Assembly: GCF_009909195.1 (NCBI RefSeq)
Contig: NZ_JAAAMU010000004.1
Coordinates: 248,001 to 312,000, forward strand
DNA: 64,000 nt
Reading direction: 5' to 3'
Source of the DNA: Paenibacillus sacheonensis
GTDB taxonomy: Bacteria > Bacillota > Bacilli > Paenibacillales > Paenibacillaceae
Shown one piece after another: positions 51,668 to 58,987 of this stretch (the stretch's first letter is position 1; the number at the start of each line of letters is the position of its first letter). The notes under the pieces are model-generated. The model was not told the origin of the DNA and did no database searches. It saw nothing but the letters and a program-made list of their open reading frames with translations. A program made the translations under genes and the position numbers.

Positions 51668-52933
51668 TTGAATAACTATACGCTAAGTAACGGCCTGAGG
51701 GTGGTTGTGGAATACATTCCGACCTGTCGTTCCGTGTCTTTCGGAATATGGGTAAAGACCGGTTCGCGCAACGAAACTCCAGAGAACAACGGCATCTCGC
51801 ATTTTATCGAGCACATGCTGTTCAAGGGGACAGAGCGTCACAGCGCGAAGGATATTGCCGATTTGTTCGACGGTATCGGCGGCAACGTAAATGCGTTTAC
51901 GGCGAAAGAGTACACGTGTTATTTTGCCAAGGTGCTGGATCAGCATCTGCCGATTGCGGTGGATGCACTCGCGGATATGTTTTTTAATTCGAAGATGGAT
52001 CCGACGGAGCTGGGAAAAGAAAAAAACGTGATTTTGGAAGAAATCTCGATGTATGAAGACACGCCGGACGATAAAGTGCATGATGAAGCGTCCAGAGCTG
52101 CTTATGGCGATCATCCGCTGGCCTACTCCATTCTCGGCTTGGAAGAACGGCTTAACGCGATGGACGGCGATACGCTCCGGAGATATATGAATGGTCATTA
52201 CCGGATCGACAATACGGTGATTGCTGTTGCAGGCAATGTGGAGGAAGCGCCGCTGCTCGAGCTGCTGGAGAAGCATTTCGGCGCATTCAAGACGACCGGT
52301 TCCGAGCCGGCGCTTGCGTCTCCTGCCTTCAACGGGAATTATTTGTTTCATAAGAAGAAGACCGAACAGAATCACATCTGCATTTCCTTCCCGGGCTGTT
52401 CCATTGCGGATCCCTTGCAGTATGCGATGATTCTGCTGAACAATGCGATCGGCGGCGGAATGAGCTCGCGGCTGTTTCAAGAGATTCGGGAGAAGCGGGG
52501 ACTTGCTTATTCCGTCTATTCGTATCACACCTCGTATGCGGACAGCGGCTTGTTTACGGTCTATGCGGGAACAGCGCCGAAGCAGACGAAAGAGGTGCTG
52601 GACCTGACGCTTGAGCAATTACACGATCTTGCCGTGCAAGGCTTGACGGACGTTGAGCTGAGCCGCGGAAAAGAGCAGCTGAAAGGCAGCTTGATCCTCA
52701 GCTTGGAGAGCACGAGCAGCCGAATGAACCGATTGGGCAAGAACGAGCTGATGCTTGGCCGTCACTATACGCTGGATCAAATGCTGGAGCGGATCGATGC
52801 GGTTCAAATGGCCGACATCCGCGAAGTGACCAAACGCATGTTGGCCGTCCCGTTCGCGGTTGCGATGGTTGGCAGCAACGACAAAGCGGCAGCGGCCATC
52901 GGGAGGGACTCGCTTGTTTCAAGTAGCATTTAA
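51668..52933 (+). CDS. mlpA: M16 family zinc protease (MlpA/YmxG)
   Basis: 421 residues. The inverted zinc motif HFIEH lies near residue 47-51 (NNGISHFIEHMLFKGT), with the downstream Glu in KNVILEEISMYEDTPDD. The second half is the inactive M16 domain with RGLAYSVYSYH. It is a mitochondrial-processing-peptidase-like enzyme; B. subtilis MlpA affects exoprotease expression. TTG 51668 follows TTAGGAGGAG. Its last 20 bp overlap dut. Confidence 0.93.
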   Translation: MNNYTLSNGLRVVVEYIPTCRSVSFGIWVKTGSRNETPENNGISHFIEHMLFKGTERHSAKDIADLFDGIGGNVNAFTAKEYTCYFAKVLDQHLPIAVDALADMFFNSKMDPTELGKEKNVILEEISMYEDTPDDKVHDEASRAAYGDHPLAYSILGLEERLNAMDGDTLRRYMNGHYRIDNTVIAVAGNVEEAPLLELLEKHFGAFKTTGSEPALASPAFNGNYLFHKKKTEQNHICISFPGCSIADPLQYAMILLNNAIGGGMSSRLFQEIREKRGLAYSVYSYHTSYADSGLFTVYAGTAPKQTKEVLDLTLEQLHDLAVQGLTDVELSRGKEQLKGSLILSLESTSSRMNRLGKNELMLGRHYTLDQMLERIDAVQMADIREVTKRMLAVPFAVAMVGSNDKAAAAIGRDSLVSSSI

Positions 52934-53357
52934 GCGCATGCCCGGCAACGAGGACATTCAGCTTCCGCGCAAAATGTCGGAGCTGGCTGCCGGCTTCGAT
53001 CTTCATGCGGCCGTAACCGAACCCGAGACGCTTCAACCCGGCGAGCGCAAGCTGATCCCGACGGGCTTCGCGATGGCAATGCCCGCTGAGCTCGAAGCGC
53101 AGATTCGCCCGCGAAGCGGATTGGCATTCAAACATGGCGTTACATGTTTGAACTCGCCGGGAACGATCGATGCCGATTATCGCGGCGAGGTCAAAGTCCT
53201 GCTGATTAATCATGGTCAGCAGCCGTTCGTTATTGAACGCGGCGAGCGCATCGCGCAAATGCTCTTCCAAATCGTTCCGGATGTCGAGATTGCGGAGACG
53301 GAGGAATTGCCCGAGACGGTGCGCGGAGCCGGCGGCTTCGGACATACGGGCGTATAA
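52914..53357 (+). CDS. dut: Deoxyuridine 5'-triphosphate nucleotidohydrolase (dUTPase)
   Basis: 147 residues with all five trimeric-dUTPase motifs: AAGFDLHAA, RPRSGLAFKHG, GTIDADYRGEV, GERIAQM and the C-terminal RGAGGFGHTGV (usual Ser of GFGSTG is His here). It hydrolyses dUTP to dUMP. TTG 52914 (LFQVAFKRMPGN) has CGGGAGGG upstream inside mlpA; a frame start at 52860 has no signal. It occupies the place of ymxH in B. subtilis. Confidence 0.95.
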   Translation: MFQVAFKRMPGNEDIQLPRKMSELAAGFDLHAAVTEPETLQPGERKLIPTGFAMAMPAELEAQIRPRSGLAFKHGVTCLNSPGTIDADYRGEVKVLLINHGQQPFVIERGERIAQMLFQIVPDVEIAETEELPETVRGAGGFGHTGV

Positions 53358-53409
53358 TTGAGGAATGGAAACAGACCGATTACCATTGTACCAAGTAAAT
53401 AGATCTAGC

Positions 53410-53439
53410 AGCACCGGGGCTTATGCTCCGGTGCTTTTT
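53410..53439 (+). terminator. Terminator after dut
   Basis: AGCACCGGGGC (53410-53420) and GCTCCGGTGCT (53425-53435) form an 11-bp stem with one G-U pair and a TTAT loop, followed by TTTTT. Strong by inspection; it separates the mlpA-dut unit from the sporulation genes. Confidence 0.93.
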
Positions 53440-53515
53440 CATTTTGCTCAAAAGGGCGATTTCATTTTCACCACGACCTGGGCGGATGCATAAGATGGTC
53501 TATAACCAAGAGCGC

Positions 53516-53544
53516 ACACTGTTCAATCGGGCGGCCCATACAAG
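53516..53544 (+). promoter_or_regulatory. Possible mother-cell sporulation promoter of dpaA
   Basis: CATACAAG (53537-53544) matches seven of eight bases of the sigma-E type -10 (CATACAMT) and the CATA core of sigma-K; ACAC (53516-53519) 17 bases upstream could be a sigma-K -35. spoVF is mother-cell expressed in B. subtilis. No sigma-A match was found in the gap. The nearby hairpin CGCCGG/CCGGCG (53578-53595) has no T-run. Confidence 0.3.
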
Positions 53545-53631
53545 GCTGACGGTTTCAGTTTGTACTGCCGACCGAACCGCCGGACTGCACCGGCGTGAAT
53601 CGGTCTGCTGTTAAAAAGGAGTGATACCCTT

Positions 53632-54531
53632 ATGCTGACAGGAGTTCAGGTCGTGCTGCTCGGCGGCGACGCTCGGGGACTGGAGGTCATCCGGAAGCTG
53701 ACCGAGCTCGATGCAACGGTTACCGTCGCTGGATTCGACCAGCTGCATTCGTCCTTGGACGGCGCAGTCAGGGCCGAAATGAGCGATGAACTGTTCGCCA
53801 GTGCCGATGCGCTAATATTGCCGGCGGTCGGAACCGACGACGAAGGCCGAATCTTAGCCGTTTTCAGCGACCGCGAGCTGGTGTTAACCGACGAATACGT
53901 TTCTAAGCTGCCGAAGCATTGCAAGGTTTACGCGGGCATGGCCAAACCTTTTTTACGTGATCTTTGCCAGAAGCACGCCATTGAATTGGTAGAACTGTTC
54001 GACCGCGATGACGTAGCGATTTATAACTCGATACCGACCGCGGAGGGCGCCGTCATGATGGCGATTCAGAACACGGATATTACGATACACGGATCTTCCT
54101 GCATGGTGCTCGGAATCGGTCGGACCGGTCTTACTTTAGCTCGGACTCTGCAGGGTCTTGGGGCGAAAGTGAAGGTCGGCGTGCGTCGTGAAGAGCATTT
54201 CGCGAGGTCCTTCGAGATGGGCTTCGAGCCCTTCTACATCAAGCATTTGCTGCAGTATGTGGGCAATATTGACTTGCTTTTTAATACAATTCCGACTATG
54301 ATAGTCACAGCGCAAATTATAGCAAATTTGCCCTCGCGAGCGGTCATTATCGACCTTGCATCCAAGCCCGGCGGAACGGATTTTCGCTTTGCCGAGAAGC
54401 GCGGAATCAAGGCTCTGCTTGCCCCCGGCCTCCCAGGAATCGTCGCACCCAAAACAGCTGGACGCATCATAGCGGATTGCTTAAGTCGATTGATTATGGA
54501 AGATACCAGGTTACGGGGGAATGAGCAATGA
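53632..54531 (+). CDS. dpaA: Dipicolinate synthase subunit A (SpoVFA)
   Basis: 299 residues: an N-terminal DpaA domain (VVLLGGDARGLEVIRKL) and a Rossmann NAD(P)-binding fold (CMVLGIGRTGLTLARTLQGLGAKV, part) with a C-terminal DLASKPGGTDF ... GLPGIVAPKTAGRI. It oxidises dihydrodipicolinate to dipicolinate for the spore core. AAAGGAGTG precedes ATG 53632. The substrate is made by DapA, encoded downstream in the same gene group. It overlaps dpaB by 4 bp. Confidence 0.96.
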   Translation: MLTGVQVVLLGGDARGLEVIRKLTELDATVTVAGFDQLHSSLDGAVRAEMSDELFASADALILPAVGTDDEGRILAVFSDRELVLTDEYVSKLPKHCKVYAGMAKPFLRDLCQKHAIELVELFDRDDVAIYNSIPTAEGAVMMAIQNTDITIHGSSCMVLGIGRTGLTLARTLQGLGAKVKVGVRREEHFARSFEMGFEPFYIKHLLQYVGNIDLLFNTIPTMIVTAQIIANLPSRAVIIDLASKPGGTDFRFAEKRGIKALLAPGLPGIVAPKTAGRIIADCLSRLIMEDTRLRGNEQ

Positions 54532-55115
54532 AATGGCAAGGCAAAACGGTGGGCTATGCGCTCTCCGGTTCTCACTGTACGTTTGCAGAGGTTATGCCGG
54601 TCATCCAGCGGTTTGTGGACGAGGGAGCGAATGTGGTTCCGATCGTAACGCAGACGCTCATTACAACGGATACCCGGTTCGGAACCGCAGAAGAATGGCA
54701 ACGACAGCTGAAATCCATTACGGGAAACAACATCATTTCGACAATTGTCGACGCAGAGCCCCTGGGGCCATCGAAACTGCTCGACGTACTCGTCATTGCT
54801 CCCTGCACGGGCAATACGACCAGCAAGCTTGCGAATGCCATGACGGACAGTCCTGTTCTCATGGCGGCCAAATCGCAAATGCGGAATCAACGTCCGCTTG
54901 TGCTGGCCATCTCGACGAATGACGGGCTTGGCTTGAATGCGGCAAATATCGCGAAGCTGCTTGTTTGCAAAAACGTATATTTCGTTCCGTTCGGCCAGGA
55001 TAATCCGATTCAAAAGCCGAATTCGCTTGTCGCCAGAATGGATCTCATTCCTGAGGCTTGCGAGGCTGCTTTAACCGGCCAACAGCTTCAACCGATGCTG
55101 GTCGAACGCGCTTAA
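54528..55115 (+). CDS. dpaB: Dipicolinate synthase subunit B (SpoVFB)
   Basis: 195 residues of the flavoprotein (UbiX/Dfp-like) fold: GYALSGSHCTFAEVMPVIQ, NIISTIVDAEPLGPSKLLDVLVIAPCTGNTTSKLANAMTDSPVLMAAK (part). It works with DpaA in dipicolinic acid synthesis in the mother cell. GGGGGAATG overlaps the end of dpaA, so the two subunits are coupled. Confidence 0.95.
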   Translation: MKWQGKTVGYALSGSHCTFAEVMPVIQRFVDEGANVVPIVTQTLITTDTRFGTAEEWQRQLKSITGNNIISTIVDAEPLGPSKLLDVLVIAPCTGNTTSKLANAMTDSPVLMAAKSQMRNQRPLVLAISTNDGLGLNAANIAKLLVCKNVYFVPFGQDNPIQKPNSLVARMDLIPEACEAALTGQQLQPMLVERA

Positions 55116-55202
55116 CCAATTCCAATCCTTCGCAATATGCAAATGGAGCTATCCTTGACATAAGCTTTTGAGGGGAGACGACAACCAATTTCACAGCAGA
55201 AG

Positions 55203-56228
55203 ATGTTTAACGTCGCCGTTGTCGGTGCGACAGGCGCAGTAGGGGAACAGATTATCGGGTTGCTCGAGAAGCGCGATTTTCCGATCGCAGCGCTTAAATT
55301 ACTTTCCTCGGCACGTTCGGCAGGGAAGAAAATCACGTTTAAAGGCAAGGAATATACAGTCGAAGAAGCAACACCGGAAAGCTTCAAAGGCGTTGAGATC
55401 GCTTTGTTCAGCGCGGGCGGCGATGTGACTCGTGCACTTGCCCCCCATGCTGTGGAGCATGGGGCGGTTTGCATCGATAATACGAACGCTTACCGCATGG
55501 ATCCGGACACGCCGCTTGTCGTCCCGGAATTGAACATCGACAAGGTCAGCGAACATAGGGGCATAATTGCGAATCCGAACTGCTCCACGATCCAATTGGT
55601 TGCAGCATTGAAGCCGATTCAGGTTCGATACGGCATTTCCCGGATTATCGTTTCTACGTATCAAGCCGTATCGGGTGCAGGCAGCCGCGCGATTGACGAG
55701 CTGCTTCGCCAAACCCGAGCCGTGCTTGACGGCAATGACGTCAATCCTGAACTTTTGCCCGTCGGAGCCCTGCCGGTCAAACATCAGATCGCGTTTAATG
55801 CCATTCCCCAAATCGATAAATTCCAAGAGAACGGCTATACGTTGGAAGAAATGAAAATGGTTCGCGAAACGAAAAAGATCTTGGACGACGAGTCCATTGA
55901 CGTCACCGCGACCTGTGTTCGAATTCCAGTCGTATACGGCCATTCGGAATCGGTATATGTAGAACTTCAAAACGATTACGAACTGGAAGACGTCAAGAAA
56001 CTGCTTGCTGAAGCGCCAGGCGTTGTGCTGGCCGACGACCCTGAAGGGCAATTGTACCCGCTCGCAACAGAAGCGGCCGGCAAGCCCGAAGTTTTCGTTG
56101 GTCGACTGCGCCGTGACCTGGGTCATGCACGCGGCCTCAACTTATGGATCGTATCGGATAATCTGCTCAAAGGCGCAGCATGGAATGCTGTCCAAATCGC
56201 AGAATATATCGCAATCGAGAAGCAGTAA
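55203..56228 (+). CDS. asd: Aspartate-semialdehyde dehydrogenase
   Basis: 341 residues: NADP-binding FNVAVVGATGAVGEQI, catalytic Cys127 in ANPNCSTIQLV, and the C-terminal His-containing RRDLGHARGLNLWIVSDNL (part). It makes aspartate semialdehyde for lysine, DAP, threonine and methionine. ATG 55203 has no Shine-Dalgarno in range; GAGGGGAG (55170-55177) is 25 bases away but is 10 bases before an in-frame ATT at 55188 (ISQQKMFN), so a rare AUU start adding five residues is possible. Confidence 0.95.
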   Translation: MFNVAVVGATGAVGEQIIGLLEKRDFPIAALKLLSSARSAGKKITFKGKEYTVEEATPESFKGVEIALFSAGGDVTRALAPHAVEHGAVCIDNTNAYRMDPDTPLVVPELNIDKVSEHRGIIANPNCSTIQLVAALKPIQVRYGISRIIVSTYQAVSGAGSRAIDELLRQTRAVLDGNDVNPELLPVGALPVKHQIAFNAIPQIDKFQENGYTLEEMKMVRETKKILDDESIDVTATCVRIPVVYGHSESVYVELQNDYELEDVKKLLAEAPGVVLADDPEGQLYPLATEAAGKPEVFVGRLRRDLGHARGLNLWIVSDNLLKGAAWNAVQIAEYIAIEKQ

Positions 56229-56300
56229 TCTTCACAGCATGAGCAGGTTGTCAAGCGTGACGATTCGGCGGGCTTCACAGTCGGATACGGAGGTTTGACA

Positions 56301-57515
56301 ATGCGCATCCTCGTACAAAAGTTCGGCGGCACTTCGTTGTCATCGGATGAAGGCAGGCAACTGGTCATCAAGCATATCCAACGAGAACGGCAACGACAGT
56401 ACGGACTAGTCGTTGTCGTCTCTGCAATGGGGCGGAAGGGCGATCCGTACGCAACGGACACGCTGCTGGCGCTCATCGCGCAGCACGGCGATTCTTTGCC
56501 TGCCAAGGAGAAGGATATGCTCCAAGGCTGCGGCGAAATCATATCCGCCTCGGTTCTTTGCAGCCTGCTGCGTGCCCGTGATATACCTGCCGTTGCCCTT
56601 ACGGGCGGCGGAGCGGGAATCATAACGGATCACCAGTTCGGCAAGGCGCGAATATTGGAAATCCGCACGGAGCGCATGCATCAGGCGCTGCGGGAAGGTC
56701 ATGTCGTTATCGTGACCGGTTTCCAAGGGGTTACGGAATCAGGAGATTTCACAACTCTAGGCAGAGGCGGGAGCGACACGTCGGCGACGGCGCTGGGCGC
56801 GGCGCTGCATGCGGAGCGAGTTGATATCTATACAGACGTGAACGGGATTCTTACCGCGGATCCCCGAATCGTCAAGGATGCTAGGGCATTATCCGTCATC
56901 AGTTATTCGGAAGTGGGCAATATGGCTAGGCAAGGCGCGAAGGTCATTCACCCGAGGGCCGTTGAAATCGCACAGCAGGCGCGTATTCCGATTCGCGTTC
57001 GTTCTACCTTCTCCGAGGATGAAGGTACGCTCGTAACGGATTTGGCGGACGTGTTGAACGCGTCATCGGTACGAGACAGGCATGTGACGGGCGTCGCGCA
57101 TGTCAGCGGCGTGACTCAAATTACCGTTCAAGCGCAAGAGGGACCTTCCGATGTACAGTTGCAGGTGTTTCAAGCCATGGCCAAACATCATATCAGCGTC
57201 GACTTTATTAACGTGAATCCAGGCGGAGCGGTGTATACCGTTTTCGACCATGATGCGGACAAAGCCGTTACGGTACTGCAAGAGATCGGCTACATGCCGA
57301 AAGCCGTGAACGGATGCGCCAAAATATCCGTGATCGGCGGAGGCATGAACGGCGTTCCCGGCATCATGGCGCGAATCGTTGAAGCGTTGACTGAACAAGG
57401 GATACCGATACTTCAGTCCGCGGATTCGAATACGACCATCTGGGTCTTGGTGCAGGAAAGCGATATGGCGATTGCGCTTCAGGCGCTGCATGCCAAGTTT
57501 TCGCTGCATGAATAA
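56301..57515 (+). CDS. dapG: Aspartokinase I (DapG type)
   Basis: 404 residues, uninterrupted kinase plus regulatory part: VQKFGGTSLSSDEGR, GRGGSDTSATALGAAL, VDIYTDVNGILTADPRIV and two C-terminal ACT domains (about 265-404). It begins the aspartate pathway; the B. subtilis homologue is inhibited by meso-diaminopimelate. ATG 56301 has CGGAGG upstream (the in-frame TTG is too close). The asd-dapG-dapA order is as in B. subtilis. Confidence 0.95.
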   Translation: MRILVQKFGGTSLSSDEGRQLVIKHIQRERQRQYGLVVVVSAMGRKGDPYATDTLLALIAQHGDSLPAKEKDMLQGCGEIISASVLCSLLRARDIPAVALTGGGAGIITDHQFGKARILEIRTERMHQALREGHVVIVTGFQGVTESGDFTTLGRGGSDTSATALGAALHAERVDIYTDVNGILTADPRIVKDARALSVISYSEVGNMARQGAKVIHPRAVEIAQQARIPIRVRSTFSEDEGTLVTDLADVLNASSVRDRHVTGVAHVSGVTQITVQAQEGPSDVQLQVFQAMAKHHISVDFINVNPGGAVYTVFDHDADKAVTVLQEIGYMPKAVNGCAKISVIGGGMNGVPGIMARIVEALTEQGIPILQSADSNTTIWVLVQESDMAIALQALHAKFSLHE

Positions 57516-57561
57516 GGATAGGCTGTTCTTTTTACATGCTTGCGATGTTGAATGCTGCTTC

Positions 57562-57649
57562 GCAAAATGGAGATTATGCTTACGATACGAATTTTGCTGC
57601 GCAAAATTCAAGATTATGCTTACGATGAGAATTTTGCTACGTAAAATTC
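57562..57649. repeat. 40-bp tandem repeat with 21-bp palindromes before dapA
   Basis: Two units, 57562-57600 and 57601-57640, share AGATTATGCTTACGAT and end in GAATTTTGCT(G/A)C. At each unit end is a palindrome: GAATTTTGC-TGC-GCAAAATTC exact at 57589-57609, and a copy with one G-U mismatch at 57629-57649. The second directly abuts the dapA Shine-Dalgarno GGAGGAGG. Could be an operator, a translation-blocking hairpin or an interspersed repeat. Confidence 0.85.
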
Positions 57650-57664
57650 GGAGGAGGAATCGTT

Positions 57665-58531
57665 TTGGATTTCGGACGTTTAGTCACTGCCATGGTTACC
57701 CCGTTCTCTGCGGACGGTTCGATCGACTGGGACACGACAGGACGGTTAGTGGAATATTTAATCGAGGATCAACTGAGCGATAGTATCGTAGTTTGCGGTA
57801 CGACGGGCGAATCTCCGACTTTGAACGACGAAGAGAAGCAGGCCATGTTCTCGTTCGTGGTCAAACAGGCCGGGGGCCGCTGCAAGGTCATTGCGGGTAC
57901 GGGCAGCAACGATACGGCCCATTCCGTGCATTTGACGAAAGTCGCCGAACAATGCGGCGTGGATGCGATACTGCTTGTTGCACCGTATTATAACAAACCG
58001 ACGCAAGAAGGACTTTATCAGCATTTTAAAGCGATTGCGGAATCGACCGCTTTGCCGGTCATGCTATATAACGTGCCGGGCCGGACAATCGTGAGCCTAT
58101 CGGCGGCGACGACGCTTCGTTTGGCTCAGCTGCCTAACGTCATTGCAACCAAAGAATGTGCTTCGCTGGATCAAGTGGCGGAAATCGTTGCAGGTGCGCC
58201 TGATGGTTTCCTCGTATACAGCGGAGATGACAGCGCTGGGCTGCCGGCTATGTCCGTCGGAGCTTACGGCATCGTGAGCGTTGCCAGCCATGTCGTAGGC
58301 AAACCGATGAAAGCGATGATTCAGGCTTATTTGGAAGGTCAGGTTGCCCAAGCAGCGAAGCTGCATGGCGAGAATCTTCCGATTTTCAAAGGTCTGTTTG
58401 AATTGCCGAATCCCGTTCTCGTAAAGGCGGCACTAGCGCTCCGCGGATTACCTGTAGGCGGCGTGCGTCTTCCATTAGTAGCCGCGGATGAGAGTGAAGT
58501 TGCAGCGCTTCGTCATTTATTGACCCTTTGA
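57665..58531 (+). CDS. dapA: 4-hydroxy-tetrahydrodipicolinate synthase
   Basis: 288 residues of the TIM-barrel DHDPS family: VCGTTGESPTLNDEEK, Tyr135 in MLYNVPGRT, Schiff-base Lys163 in VIATKECASL. It condenses aspartate semialdehyde and pyruvate; the product feeds lysine, peptidoglycan and, through DpaAB, spore dipicolinate. TTG 57665 is 7-8 bases after GGAGGAGG. The usual KEATGD-type motif is KECASL here, common in Bacillales. Confidence 0.96.
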   Translation: MDFGRLVTAMVTPFSADGSIDWDTTGRLVEYLIEDQLSDSIVVCGTTGESPTLNDEEKQAMFSFVVKQAGGRCKVIAGTGSNDTAHSVHLTKVAEQCGVDAILLVAPYYNKPTQEGLYQHFKAIAESTALPVMLYNVPGRTIVSLSAATTLRLAQLPNVIATKECASLDQVAEIVAGAPDGFLVYSGDDSAGLPAMSVGAYGIVSVASHVVGKPMKAMIQAYLEGQVAQAAKLHGENLPIFKGLFELPNPVLVKAALALRGLPVGGVRLPLVAADESEVAALRHLLTL

Positions 58532-58569
58532 TGATTGCCGCTTCTCAGCAAATAGCAGCTGCGTTTACC

Positions 58570-58598
58570 AAAAACCGGTGCGCTTGCATCGGTTTTTT
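58570..58598 (+). terminator. Terminator after dapA
   Basis: AAAAACCGGTGC (58570-58581) pairs with GCATCGGTTTTTT (58586-58598) around a GCTT loop with one G-U pair, six terminal T residues. Left A-run makes it look bidirectional. Confidence 0.92.
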
Positions 58599-58722
58599 GT
58601 TTGAGTTTTTGCTTTTTCGTGCAAGCCCTTATTAAGCCAATATGGACAAGCCTTACCTGTATATCAAGAGGAAAGCGTTCACACTTCGCGTGTCGTCTCA
58701 AAGCGTTGATCGTAACCGTTAC
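58599..58722. other. Spacer between dapA terminator and RNase J promoter
   Basis: No gene or clear signal seen; the sequence is AT-rich relative to flanking genes. Confidence 0.6.
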
Positions 58723-58752
58723 TTGTGTTTCTTAATTTCAATCATGTATAAT
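58723..58752 (+). promoter_or_regulatory. Promoter of the RNase J gene
   Basis: TTGTGT (58723-58728), 18-bp spacer, consensus TATAAT (58747-58752). The predicted start near 58759 leaves an unusually long leader of about 230 nt. Confidence 0.8.
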
Positions 58753-58759
58753 GGATGCA

Positions 58760-58987
58760 AGTGACGGTGTGCGGCAAAATTTAGAAAAAGTGTAACGCCT
58801 AGGATTGGCGTTCGACATGCACTAGTTATGAATTACATGCAGCGGCGTTCCCGAGGGTGGAAACAGCTGCCATGTAATTTGCGTTCGGACTATAAAAAAC
58901 AGATGAAACGTAGTGTCTCTACCTGCTATTTTTTGAGCAGGCGGGGTACATCTTGTTTCGTACTACGATTAGGAGGTATGGATTCAC
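58760..58987 (+). promoter_or_regulatory. Long structured leader of the RNase J gene
   Basis: Three helices are visible: AACGCC/GGCGTT (58794-58799 with 58807-58812); AATTACATGCAGC/GCTGCCATGTAATT (58831-58843 with 58866-58879, 13 bp plus one bulge); CCTGCT/AGCAGG (58922-58927 with 58936-58941) enclosed by CGTAGT/ACTACG (58909-58914 with 58962-58967). GCGTTC recurs at 58808, 58845 and 58881, about 36-37 bases apart. No T-run follows, so translational or stability control is more likely than attenuation. Could be an RNase J autoregulatory site (inference). Confidence 0.6.

Noticed and set aside
53423-53614. 63-codon frame between dut and dpaA
   Set aside because: Starts inside the dut terminator, lacks a Shine-Dalgarno and shows no conserved-looking pattern.
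55155-55183. TTGACA before asd as a promoter
   Set aside because: No acceptable -10 hexamer at 16-18 bp downstream.
58850-58875. T-box-like AGGGTGG sequence in the RNase J leader
   Set aside because: Following bases do not match the T-box consensus, there is no terminator/antiterminator pair, and the downstream gene is not an amino-acid or tRNA-ligase gene.
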